Notes under the pieces: model-generated
What the model was told of the DNA's origin: nothing
Databases searched by the model: none
What the model saw: only the letters and a program-made list of their open reading frames with translations
NCBI RefSeq assembly: GCF_023238445.1
Contig: NZ_CP096658.1
Coordinates: 310,001 to 374,000, forward strand
Origin: Halorussus gelatinilyticus
GTDB lineage: Archaea; Halobacteriota; Halobacteria; Halobacteriales; Haladaptataceae
Direction: 5' to 3'
Length of the DNA stretch: 64,000 nt
Shown: in pieces, positions 44,799 through 52,249 of the stretch
Numbering within the stretch: position 1 is the first letter of the stretch
Layout: each line of letters opens with the position of its first letter
Position numbers and translations under genes: made by a program

Positions 44799-45983
44799 CT
44801 ACGCTTCGAGTCGGTCGAACGGCGTCCCCGCGACGACGTCGCCGCCCTTGACGACCGTCTCGGGCTCGCGGAGCGTCGAGAGGTCCTCGAAGGGGTCGTC
44901 GTCCAGCACGAGGAAGTCGGCGAACGAGTCGGCTTCGAGCGTGCCCGCGTCGTCCAGTCCGACGACCTCGGCCGCGCGGCCGGTCATCGCCACGAGCGCG
45001 TCGTGGGGGTCCATCCCGTACTCGGCCATGAACGAGATTTCGGTGGCGTTCGCGCCGTGGTAGTTGAACGGCGTGCCCGCGTCGGTGCCGCCGACGATTT
45101 CGACGCCGGCCTCGACCGCCGCGGAGAACGACTCGATGTGGCGCTCGTAGACGTCGTTGGTCTTCTGGAGCGACTCGTCGGTGGCGTGGTCGGCGTTGCG
45201 CACGATGCGGTACGGGGCCGAGAGCGTCGGCACCAGCACCACGTCCTCGGCGACGAACAGGTCGATGGTCGCCTCGTCGAGGAACGTGCCGTGTTCGATG
45301 GTGTCCACGCCCGCGCGGATGGCCGCCTGCGCGCCCGCCGCGCCGTGGGCGTGGGCCGCGACGTGGACGCCGCGGCGGTGGGCCTCGTCCACCAAGGCGT
45401 CCATCTCCTCCTGCGTGAAGGCGGGCACGTTCGGGTCAGTGCCGGGCGTCGTGACCCCGCCGGTCGCCATGAATTTGATGAACTCCGCGCCCCGCTTGAC
45501 CTGCTCGCGGACCGCCCTCCGGCACTCCGTCGGGCCGTCTACCTCCCGGCCGAGATGGTGGCCGTGGCCCCCGGTGATGGTGATAGACCGGCAGTTGGCG
45601 ACCATCCGCGGGCCGGGCATGTCGCCGCGGTCGATGCGCTCGGCCAGCACCACGTCGAGGTCTCGGGCACCCATCGCTCGGACGCCCGTGACCCCGGCTT
45701 CGAGCGTCTCGCGAGCGTTAACCGCCTCGGTCAGCATCAGTTCGGCGTCGCTCATCGACACCACGTCGGCGACGCTGGCCTCGCCGGAGAGCGAGAAGTG
45801 GACGTGCGCGTCCACGATGCCCGGAACTATCGTCCTCCCGCCGAGGTCGTAGGTCGGTTCGTTCTCTCTGGGGTCGGCGTCGCCGACCGCTTCGACGCGT
45901 CCCGATTCGGGGTCGAACCGGAGTGCGGCGTCGTCTCGGACGTCGCCGGTGCCGTCCACGACTCGGGCGTCACGCAGAATCAT
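44799..45983 (-). CDS. amidohydrolase-superfamily metal-dependent hydrolase (prolidase/imidazolonepropionase-like)
   Basis: A 394-residue TIM-barrel hydrolase. The metal ligands are DAHVHFSLSG (HxH, ~57-59), the carbamylated-Lys candidate in EFIKFMATGG, two His in HVAAHAHG and DTIEHGTF, and the catalytic Asp in VGGTDAGTPF. It belongs to the branch including Xaa-Pro dipeptidase-like and ochratoxinase-like enzymes that cleave amides or dipeptides; the substrate is not certain. The ATG at 45983 (MILRDARVVDG) is the family start. No signal peptide, so cytosolic. Confidence 0.9.
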   Translation of the reverse strand: MILRDARVVDGTGDVRDDAALRFDPESGRVEAVGDADPRENEPTYDLGGRTIVPGIVDAHVHFSLSGEASVADVVSMSDAELMLTEAVNARETLEAGVTGVRAMGARDLDVVLAERIDRGDMPGPRMVANCRSITITGGHGHHLGREVDGPTECRRAVREQVKRGAEFIKFMATGGVTTPGTDPNVPAFTQEEMDALVDEAHRRGVHVAAHAHGAAGAQAAIRAGVDTIEHGTFLDEATIDLFVAEDVVLVPTLSAPYRIVRNADHATDESLQKTNDVYERHIESFSAAVEAGVEIVGGTDAGTPFNYHGANATEISFMAEYGMDPHDALVAMTGRAAEVVGLDDAGTLEADSFADFLVLDDDPFEDLSTLREPETVVKGGDVVAGTPFDRLEA

Positions 45984-46117
45984 GTGGTGAACGTTCCCAG
46001 TCGCCGCTCTTGAATCCCGCGAATGTACCCGGCGAAACCGGGCGCGAGGGGCCGGAGATGTTGCACCGCTGTCGTCCGGCCACAAGACACTCCCGGCATC
46101 GGTCGGAGGCCCCGACC

Positions 46118-46711
46118 ATGACGACTCAACGAGACGCGTCTCTCACGACCGGCGGGATGGTTCGGCGCGCGACGCTGGCCCGCGGTGCGGTCGCGGGCGT
46201 CGGCGCGTGGCTGCTCGGCTATCTGGTCGCCTACGTCTGGAAGTCGGCGGCCATCTCGGAGGCGCTCCGGGGAGTCGGCTTCGTCTCGCAACTGCTCGGC
46301 GGCGAGGCGATTCCCGCGTGGAAGGGCGTCTCGTGGCTCTTCCTGAACGCCCACTTCGTCGCCACGCGCTTCCCGACGATTACCGGCGGGACTCGGACCG
46401 CGAACGTCGTCACTCGCGAGGGCGGTTCGACCCTCCTGCTCGCGCTCCCGGTCCTCGTCCTGCTCGGAGCGGGCGTCGTCGCCGGGTACGGGCGACCCGG
46501 CGGCGCAGTCGAGCGCGCGAAAGCGGGCGGGACGGTCGCGCTGGGCTACCTGCCGCTCTCGGCCGGGGTCGCGCTGGTCGCCACGCACGCCATCGGCGAC
46601 ACCGGAACCGCCGTCTCGCCGGACCCCGTGACCGCGGTTCTGCTGGCGGGGCTGGCGTATCCGCTGGTTCTGGGTGCCGTCGGTGGCGCGCTGAGTAGCG
46701 CGGCACGGTAG
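46118..46711 (+). CDS. polytopic membrane protein, unknown (haloarchaeal)
   Basis: A 197-residue protein with about five hydrophobic segments (~20-42, ~75-90, ~105-125, ~133-155, ~170-192) and Gly/Ala-rich helices. Annotated relatives are simply called transporter or hypothetical; no transport motif is seen. Divergent from the amidohydrolase gene with 134 bases between. Confidence 0.75.
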   Translation: MTTQRDASLTTGGMVRRATLARGAVAGVGAWLLGYLVAYVWKSAAISEALRGVGFVSQLLGGEAIPAWKGVSWLFLNAHFVATRFPTITGGTRTANVVTREGGSTLLLALPVLVLLGAGVVAGYGRPGGAVERAKAGGTVALGYLPLSAGVALVATHAIGDTGTAVSPDPVTAVLLAGLAYPLVLGAVGGALSSAAR

Positions 46712-46879
46712 CGCAGGGACTCGGCGAACGCTCACCGTAGCCTGCCGACTGCTCGACTCCGATTCCGGGGTCGTTCGGCGACCGTACGCCGCGCAAATCG
46801 CGGTCGTTCCGCGAGCGAATCCGACCGCCACGACCGGGGGAACCGCTTTTACCGCGACCCGTCGTACGCCTCCCACCAG

Positions 46880-47149
46880 ATGCCACTCATCCACTTCGAG
46901 GAGGCCGACGGCCCCGAGCGCACCCAGATCGGCGAGGGACTGGTCAAGTTCGCGCGAGCGGCCGACCGCCTCGAAACCGGCCGCTCGGAGGGCAAGTACT
47001 TCCTGAACCACGAGGAGGGCTGTGACGCGGGCGGCGAGCGAATCGAGACCGGCGACGAGTTCTTCTTCGACACCGAGGCCGGCGAGATCCTCTGTGCAGA
47101 CCACGGCCGCGAGAGGCGGGAAGAGCGCGACGCGGTCGGCGAGGAGTAG
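46880..47149 (+). CDS. acidic conserved small protein, unknown
   Basis: An 89-residue soluble protein with the C-terminal phrase GDEFFFDTEAGEILCADHGRERREERD and two Cys residues (EEGCDAGG, LCADHG) that may bind a metal. No family recognised. A TATA-like CGCTTTTACC lies ~33 bases upstream. It converges with the following gene, with five bases between the stops. Confidence 0.65.
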   Translation: MPLIHFEEADGPERTQIGEGLVKFARAADRLETGRSEGKYFLNHEEGCDAGGERIETGDEFFFDTEAGEILCADHGRERREERDAVGEE

Positions 47150-47154
47150 CCCGA

Positions 47155-47565
47155 CTACGCCTCCTCGCCCAGCACGTCCTCGACCTGCCACTCGGGCAGG
47201 ACCAGCATCTGCTCGTCGTCGGCCAACTCGTCGCTGGTCACGAATTCGAGTCGGTCGCCGCCCGAGACGGCGGTCCCGCCGCCCGCCACCTGGTCCCAGT
47301 GGTCGGACACCGCGTCGGGGACCGGGAGCTGTCTACTGTCGTCGTCGATGACGGTGCTGGTCAGGAATCGGACGCCGGGGTCGTCCTGGATAGGGTCGTA
47401 GAGCTGTGAGGCGACCACCGCGTCGTCGGCCTCGCGGACGCCCCAGTAGACCTCGCCGCCCTGCTTCACCAGTTCGATGTTGACGGCCTTCTGTGGCACT
47501 GGCAATTCGCGGGTGTTCGCGCTGACTGATGCACCGCCGAGTCGGTCGTACGAGTCGGTCGCCAT
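47155..47565 (-). CDS. conserved haloarchaeal protein, unknown
   Basis: A 136-residue acidic soluble protein. Notable phrases are AVNIELVKQGGEVYWGVREADDAVVAS and DDSRQLPVPDAVSDHW; ELPVP and QLPVP occur at two sites. No known motif. The ATG at 47565 follows a TATA-like GAGCTAACCG (~47591, minus strand). A longer frame to 47985 is the antisense shadow of the next gene. Confidence 0.65.
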   Translation of the reverse strand: MATDSYDRLGGASVSANTRELPVPQKAVNIELVKQGGEVYWGVREADDAVVASQLYDPIQDDPGVRFLTSTVIDDDSRQLPVPDAVSDHWDQVAGGGTAVSGGDRLEFVTSDELADDEQMLVLPEWQVEDVLGEEA

Positions 47566-47743
47566 ATCAGAGACCTCGGCGCGCACTCGGTTAGCTCGTA
47601 CGGCCGTGGGCCGCGTGACGGTTCCGACCGCGGGGCGGGTTGGGTGCCGGCTCACGACCGCGCAGCTCTGCGCGGTCGCTCGGCCGACCTCGGAAGGCGT
47701 ATCGACCGACAGACAGATTGTCCCGGCGGCCGATGGACGACAC

Positions 47744-48172
47744 ATGACGACCACCTCGGACGCGAGTTCGACCGCTTCCGACGCGAGTTCGACGGACTCG
47801 GACGACGGGCGAAAGCGAGGCGCCACGGTCCTCTCCGGTCCCGACGAGTCGGGCGAGACCGGAGCGACGGAGAACGGGGCGATAGCGGACGGGGAGACAG
47901 CGAGCGAGGAGACCGGAGATGGGGCGTCCGGAGAGTCGACCGACGAGTCGGGCGACTCGTCGTCGCTGTTCGACAAACTCGACACCGTCGGGACGGTCGT
48001 CTGGACCGGTTTCCTCGTCGCTATCGTGGTCTACGCGCTGATTCCCGTCGTCGGCCTCGCAGCGGGGTACGCCCCCTTCGACCCGCCGGCGACGACGCCG
48101 TACTTCGCGCTCGTCGGGTTCGCGTTCCTCGGTGCGGCCGCGCTCGTCGGCGGCGCGATACTCGACGTGTGA
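47744..48172 (+). CDS. membrane protein with long acidic low-complexity N-terminus
   Basis: A 142-residue protein. Residues 1-75 are almost only Ser, Thr, Asp, Glu, Gly and Ala (TASDASSTDSDD type), predicted disordered and facing the cytoplasm. Two hydrophobic helices follow (~83-108 and ~115-140) with no soluble tail. Family not recognised. It is the last gene before the IS66 element, whose left end begins 26 bases after its stop. Confidence 0.7.
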   Translation: MTTTSDASSTASDASSTDSDDGRKRGATVLSGPDESGETGATENGAIADGETASEETGDGASGESTDESGDSSSLFDKLDTVGTVVWTGFLVAIVVYALIPVVGLAAGYAPFDPPATTPYFALVGFAFLGAAALVGGAILDV

Positions 48173-48198
48173 CCGGACGCGTCCGAGGTAGGTTTTTG

Positions 48199-48216
48199 GT
48201 ATGTGTTTAGCCCGAA
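48199..48216 (+). repeat. IS66 left terminal inverted repeat
   Basis: GTATGTGTTTAGCCCGAA, matching the complement of the right end except at positions 4 and 12. Preceded by the target duplication GGTTTTTG (48191-48198). Confidence 0.9.
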
Positions 48217-48294
48217 CTGATTTCGTCACTGTCTCGTAGGAGGCGTTCACTGGGGGCCGTATGCACTGGCAGCAGAGATCTGGTGCGGTTCTGA

Positions 48295-48323
48295 GGGATG
48301 GGCTCCGTGGCGGAGCCCATCCC
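48295..48323 (+). promoter_or_regulatory. 13-bp perfect hairpin upstream of the transposase start
   Basis: GGGATGGGCTCCG (48295-48307) and CGGAGCCCATCCC (48311-48323) form a perfect 13-bp stem with a TGG loop, 36 bases before the GTG start. Such a structure in the leader could stop transcription entering from outside or control translation. A Shine-Dalgarno sequence GGGAGGTG follows at 48345-48352. Confidence 0.8.
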
Positions 48324-48358
48324 GGTGGCTCTGCTGTCCTCGCCGGGAGGTGGGCTCT

Positions 48359-49816
48359 GTGACCGGTGACGATCTCACCAAAGACGAGCTGCTCTCTCGG
48401 TTTCTCCAGCTTGAGCAACGAGTCGAAGAGCTCGAGCAGGAGAACAAGCGGAAGGATGAGAAAATCGACCAACTGCAAGAGCAACTTGACCAGAAGGACG
48501 AGCGGATAGAGGAGCTCGAAACACGCCTTCGCAAGTACGAGAATCCACACACGCCGCCGAGCAAGCGACGGTCGGCGACCGACGAGTCGCCGACCGCGCA
48601 AGACGACGAGGACGATGATGTCCGAACTGACGGCGGAACGCCAGGCCGGAACGAAGGACACGACCCAGAGTGGCGGACAGTAGCTGACCCAGACGAGGTC
48701 GTCGAGGTCACCTGTGAGTGCTGTCCCGAGTGTGGCGAACACTTCGACGAGTCGGCGGGCGTCAGCCCCCGACTCGTCGAGGAGATTCCTGATCCACAGC
48801 CGCCCGAAATCACCCAGTACAACCGCCACCACTACGGGTGTGACTCCTGTGGAACACAGACCGTTGCCTCTCACCCCGACTGCCCCGGTGAGGGGCAGTT
48901 CGGGGTGAACGTCATCGCCCAAGCCGCGCTGTCCCGGTACGATCATCGACTCCCCTACCGGAAAATCGCTGATCGTTTCGACCAACTGCACGGATTGGAA
49001 CTCTCGGGCGCGTCTGCGTGGCACGCGACCGAGCGCGCTGCGCGCGCCGGTCGCTGTGAGTACGAGCAGATTCGCAGACAGATTCAGGAGGCTGAGATCG
49101 TCCACGTTGATGAAACCGGCATCAAGCGTGACGGTGACCAAGCGTGGATCTGGACGTTTCGGACAGACGAGCACACGCTGTATGCCGTCAGAGAGAGTCG
49201 TGGGAGTGATGTTCCCGCGGAAGTCCTCGGCGAGGACTTCGCGGGAACGATCGTCTGTGATGGCTGGACGGCGTATCCAGCGTTCAGCAGTACCCTCCAA
49301 CGGTGCTGGGCACACATTCTCCGCGAAGCTGAAGATGCAGCTGAGGATTACGAGGACGCAAAGCCGATTTACCGGACGCTCAGGCAGATGTACGTCGGTC
49401 TCCAGGCCTGGCTGGAGACCGACCCGAGTACGCGTGAGCGCGCACAGATGCACCGATCGAGCCAGAACGGGCTCAGATCGCTCGCTGAGCGATCAGTAGC
49501 CGACGAACCAGTGGCAACACTGCTCGGAAAGATCGAAGGCGGGATCGATCACTGGCTCACCTTCGTCGGTGAGCCAGCGGTCTCACCGACGAACAACGCT
49601 GCCGAGAACGCGCTTCGTGAGCCAGTCGTTCTTCGGAAAATCATCGGCACGCTCCGCAACGACCGCGGGATGTTCGTTCATGAGACGTTGCTGTCCCTGC
49701 TGGCGACGTGGCGCCAGCAGGGACGGAATCCCTACGAGGAACTCAAGCGAGTCGTCAAAAGCAACGAGATGGTTTCCCGAACTCACGCCGTACCTGCCGT
49801 TGAGCCTTCGGGGTAA
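48359..49816 (+). CDS. IS66-family transposase (TnpC-like)
   Basis: A 485-residue DDE transposase. An N-terminal leucine-zipper-like coiled coil (~10-62, EQRVEELEQENKRKDEKIDQ and on) precedes a zinc-binding region (ECCPECGEHF and CDSCG), then the catalytic core: Asp in HVDETGIKRDG, Asp in IVCDGWTAYPAF and Glu in NNAAENALREP. The GTG at 48359 is chosen because GGGAGGTG (48345-48352) is correctly spaced; a GTG at 48350 overlaps that site. The stop codon TAA (49814-49816) lies inside the right terminal repeat. The coding sequence contains many hairpins: 48569-48596, 48744-48780, 48871-48908, 49025-49054, 49103-49130, 49211-49248, 49394-49423, 49476-49494, 49552-49591 and 49693-49724. Confidence 0.95.
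   Translation: MTGDDLTKDELLSRFLQLEQRVEELEQENKRKDEKIDQLQEQLDQKDERIEELETRLRKYENPHTPPSKRRSATDESPTAQDDEDDDVRTDGGTPGRNEGHDPEWRTVADPDEVVEVTCECCPECGEHFDESAGVSPRLVEEIPDPQPPEITQYNRHHYGCDSCGTQTVASHPDCPGEGQFGVNVIAQAALSRYDHRLPYRKIADRFDQLHGLELSGASAWHATERAARAGRCEYEQIRRQIQEAEIVHVDETGIKRDGDQAWIWTFRTDEHTLYAVRESRGSDVPAEVLGEDFAGTIVCDGWTAYPAFSSTLQRCWAHILREAEDAAEDYEDAKPIYRTLRQMYVGLQAWLETDPSTRERAQMHRSSQNGLRSLAERSVADEPVATLLGKIEGGIDHWLTFVGEPAVSPTNNAAENALREPVVLRKIIGTLRNDRGMFVHETLLSLLATWRQQGRNPYEELKRVVKSNEMVSRTHAVPAVEPSG
49552..49591 (+). repeat. two overlapping, mutually exclusive 10-bp hairpins inside the transposase gene
   Basis: Hairpin A pairs CTGGCTCACC (49552-49561) with GGTGAGCCAG (49568-49577). Hairpin B pairs CGTCGGTGAG (49564-49573) with CTCACCGACG (49582-49591). 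Both stems are perfect and share GGTGAG (49568-49573), so only one can form at a time, as in attenuators. Confidence 0.8.
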
Positions 49817-49824
49817 ACACGTAC
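49807..49824 (-). repeat. IS66 right terminal inverted repeat
   Basis: Reads GTACGTGTTTACCCCGAA on the minus strand and pairs with the left end at 16 of 18 positions. Followed by the second copy of GGTTTTTG (49825-49832). It overlaps the last codons and the stop of the transposase. Confidence 0.9.
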
Positions 49825-49855
49825 GGTTTTTGGAATCGCGGCCACTCTGTCGTTC

Positions 49856-50116
49856 ATGAGCAAGACGCCCTTCCGCGAGCGGATGTATCCCTGCGCGCGG
49901 TGCAACCGGGACGTGCGCGTCGAGTCGCTGTTGCACCACTTCGCCGCGATGCACGACGAGCGACTCGTCACCGCCAACCGCGACGGGACCGACGCCTGCG
50001 CGCTCTGCGGGATGGAACTGCCGGGCGACGACGAGAACAACGCGTGGAAACTCCGCGTGCGCCACTTCCGGGAGCATCACGGCAAGCGACTGCTCGATAC
50101 GGACGCGCTTCGGTGA
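49856..50116 (+). CDS. two-zinc-finger small protein
   Basis: An 86-residue protein with two C2H2-like fingers: CARCNRDVRVESLLHHFAAMH and CALCGMELPGDDENNAWK with a late HFREHH. Both are longer than classical fingers but keep Cys-x2-Cys and His-x3/4-His spacing. A DNA, RNA or protein binding role is possible. The IS66 element ends 31 bases upstream, and the T-rich GGTTTTTGG copy next to it lies ~27 bases before the ATG, where a TATA box would be. The insertion may therefore have changed or cut off its promoter. Confidence 0.75.
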   Translation: MSKTPFRERMYPCARCNRDVRVESLLHHFAAMHDERLVTANRDGTDACALCGMELPGDDENNAWKLRVRHFREHHGKRLLDTDALR

Positions 50117-50420
50117 GCCTCCGAGAGAACGTCCAGTCGTCGAGTCGTCCGGAGACGCCGACGACCGAGACGTTCGGCGTAGCGGGGTCGAAGACGAGTG
50201 TCGGCCGAAGCCGTCGGCTACTGGGCGTCGAGAATGGCCTCGGCACTCATAGGGCTCGTCACGACTGGTTGCCGAGACCAGTTCGGAGCCGTCGCCTCGT
50301 CATCGGCCACTCCATCCTATCCGCTCCGGCGAAAAGACCCTTACTCCTCGCCGACAGACTTCGACACGAACGCCCCGCCCCCGACACCGCAGAAACGATG
50401 CACACGACAGGCCGGTACCG
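50117..50420. other. 304-base intergenic region, no gene seen
   Basis: Only short frames of neutral composition on either strand. No TATA box of quality is visible just before the glycosyltransferase start, no strong hairpins and no repeats were found. Confidence 0.35.
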
Positions 50421-51128
50421 ATGACCGCTCCCGCCGTCAGCTTCGTCGTCCCCGCGAAAGACGAGGCGGCGACCCTCCCGGCGACGCTGGCGAGCGTCCG
50501 CGACCAGCGCACCGACCGCGACTACGAGGTCATCGTCGTGGACGGCGACAGCGACGACGCCACTCCCGCGGTCGCTCGGCGGTACGACGCCACGGTGGTC
50601 AGTCAGGACGAAGCGGCCGACGGCGGCCCGGATTCAGCCGCCCGAGAGCGCGTCGGTCCGGACATCGGCGACGCGCGCCACCGCGGGGCGCGCCGGGCCG
50701 CGGGCGACTGGCTGGCGTTCGTGGACGCCGACACCGCCGTCCGCCCGGACTACCTCGACTCGATGCTGGCGTTCGCCAGCGAGTCGGACCTCGCGGCGGC
50801 CTCCTCGCGGTGTCGCGTCACCGGTCCCGCGCGAGCGAAGGCGATGGAGGCGGTCATCAACCACGTCTTCCCGCGTCTCGACCGGCCGGTTCTGCCGGGG
50901 TTCAACTGCTTCGTCCGCCGCGATGCGTACTTCGCGGCGGGCGGGTTCCCGAACGTGCCCAACGAGGACACCGCGTTCAGCCGCGAGTTGGGCCGCGAGC
51001 GCGCGACGGGGTATCATCCGGACGTGCTGGTCGAGACCTCCGGGCGGCGGATTCGGGAGTCGGGACTGACGGGCACGCTGTATCACTACTTGCGACTCGA
51101 CTGGCACCGAATTCGGAGCGAGTACTGA
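50421..51128 (+). CDS. glycosyltransferase family 2
   Basis: A 235-residue cytosolic or membrane-associated GT-A fold transferase. It starts VSFVVPAKDEAATLPATLASV, has VDGDSDD as the nucleotide-binding Asp region, the DAD metal motif in FVDADTAVRPDY, and NEDTAFSREL as the catalytic ED motif. An insert of acidic residues (~65-85) lies between the first and second halves. No membrane helix is obvious. It would add a sugar to lipid, glycan or protein; the acceptor is unknown as no polysaccharide cluster surrounds it. Confidence 0.88.
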   Translation: MTAPAVSFVVPAKDEAATLPATLASVRDQRTDRDYEVIVVDGDSDDATPAVARRYDATVVSQDEAADGGPDSAARERVGPDIGDARHRGARRAAGDWLAFVDADTAVRPDYLDSMLAFASESDLAAASSRCRVTGPARAKAMEAVINHVFPRLDRPVLPGFNCFVRRDAYFAAGGFPNVPNEDTAFSRELGRERATGYHPDVLVETSGRRIRESGLTGTLYHYLRLDWHRIRSEY

Positions 51129-51151
51129 CGCCGGACCGACGCGCCGACGGC

Positions 51152-51787
51152 TCAGTCCGACTCCGGCTCCGAACACCGCACCGACGCGCTACAGCACGAC
51201 GACCGGTACTGCTCGTGGTTCCGGACCAGTTTACACTCGCGGTACCGGCGTCCCACCACGGCCCCGCAGTCCGCACAGGTCAGGACGTACTTCGGGTCCG
51301 CGAACGGCGGGCACCGCACCGTCGCGTCCACCGTGGCGGCGCGCTCGCGGAACGCCTCGCCGTGGTCGGTCGTGCCGTAGCGCTGGAACTGCTCGACGTG
51401 GACGAGTTCGTGGCGGAGCGTCGAAGTCCACTCGCCCACGTCGAACGACTCGAACGCGCGCCACGTCAGCGACAGCGTGCAGGTCCGGAGGGTCTCAGGG
51501 TCGGTCCCCGCGCGCTCGGCCGCGGCGTGCCAGTCCACCGGGTCGCCGACTTCCACCTCGGGAATCTTCGGGCGCTTGACCGCGGCGGCGCGGCGCTTCG
51601 CGCGGGTCGAGACTTCCCAGTCGAGGCGCGAAAACTCCACGTCGAGGTCGTACTCGCGGGTCGCCTCCCGGCAGTAGGCGCGCGACCCCAGAATCAGCTC
51701 CTCGTGGGTTCCGGCGTGGGCCAGCGCCCGGACCGTCGGCGACTTGTCGGGGTCGGCGTCGGGCGCGAGCTGGCGGGTGTCGGGCAT
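51152..51787 (-). CDS. SprT-like zinc metalloprotease-fold protein
   Basis: A 211-residue protein with the HExxH motif RHELVHVEQFQRYG (~121-133) and a later Cys-rich zinc ribbon (CADCG, then CKLVRNHEQYRSSCC), the layout of SprT/Spartan-like proteins. In eukaryotes such proteases degrade DNA-protein crosslinks; archaeal function is untested. The ATG at 51787 (MPDTRQLAP) gives a compact protein; longer starts extend over the divergent gene. The next gene on the right starts 82 bases away in the opposite direction. Confidence 0.85.
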   Translation of the reverse strand: MPDTRQLAPDADPDKSPTVRALAHAGTHEELILGSRAYCREATREYDLDVEFSRLDWEVSTRAKRRAAAVKRPKIPEVEVGDPVDWHAAAERAGTDPETLRTCTLSLTWRAFESFDVGEWTSTLRHELVHVEQFQRYGTTDHGEAFRERAATVDATVRCPPFADPKYVLTCADCGAVVGRRYRECKLVRNHEQYRSSCCSASVRCSEPESD

Positions 51788-51869
51788 GGCGGTCGTTGGT
51801 GGTCCGTCGAACCCCTCCCTCATGAGGGTTTCCCGAACGACTAACTCCGAACGGAGCCTCCGTTCGAAC

Positions 51870-52151
51870 ATGGCGACAGAACCTGAGGAGGTCCGCGTCT
51901 GGCTCGTCGAGCGCACCTATTCGGACGACGAGCAGAACCTCGTCATCCTCGTCTACGCGACGCCCGAGGGCGACCGCTACTTCCGGAAGGAGCGCGCGCT
52001 GACGAGTTTCTCCGACGAGCGCGACACGACGGCGGCGCTCTCCGTGCCCGCGGACAACCTCGGCACCGTGGACGACCCCGACGAGCGCGAACAGTACGCC
52101 GCCGAAGCCGAGCGGATGGCCGACCTCCACGACCCCGACGACGCGATTTGA
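51870..52151 (+). CDS. small acidic protein, unknown
   Basis: A 93-residue soluble acidic protein, with VRVWLVERTYSDDEQNLVILVYATPEGDRYFRKERAL as a likely beta-rich core and a helical acidic C-terminus. No family recognised. Divergent from the SprT-like gene. It ends about 100 bases before the histidine kinase start, which has its own TATA box, so cotranscription is not required. Confidence 0.65.
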   Translation: MATEPEEVRVWLVERTYSDDEQNLVILVYATPEGDRYFRKERALTSFSDERDTTAALSVPADNLGTVDDPDEREQYAAEAERMADLHDPDDAI

Positions 52152-52249
52152 GTGACTCCTCGGCGGGATTCGACTGCGCTCCGGAGCAGTCTCTCGAACC
52201 GGATTATTCTGCCGTAGTATACTTTGGTCGCGCACATGAAGAGGGGGCA

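Larger units (their letters stand above)
48199..49824 (+). mobile_element. complete IS66-family insertion sequence (1626 bp)
   Basis: The element is bounded by 18-base terminal inverted repeats (48199-48216 and 49807-49824) that match at 16 of 18 positions and begin GTA, as in IS66 family ends. It is flanked by a perfect 8-base direct repeat GGTTTTTG (48191-48198 and 49825-49832), the target duplication length of IS66. It carries one intact gene, a TnpC-like transposase; the accessory TnpA and TnpB genes of classic IS66 are absent, as in many archaeal members. The intact frame, good termini and exact duplication suggest a recent insertion. Its most unusual property is the density of inverted repeats, including a 13-bp hairpin in the leader. 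Confidence 0.95.

Noticed and set aside
47591-49453. 620-codon open frame on the minus strand across the IS
   Set aside because: Antisense to the transposase and the upstream membrane protein. The palindromic sequence of the IS helps keep it open. No conserved motif.
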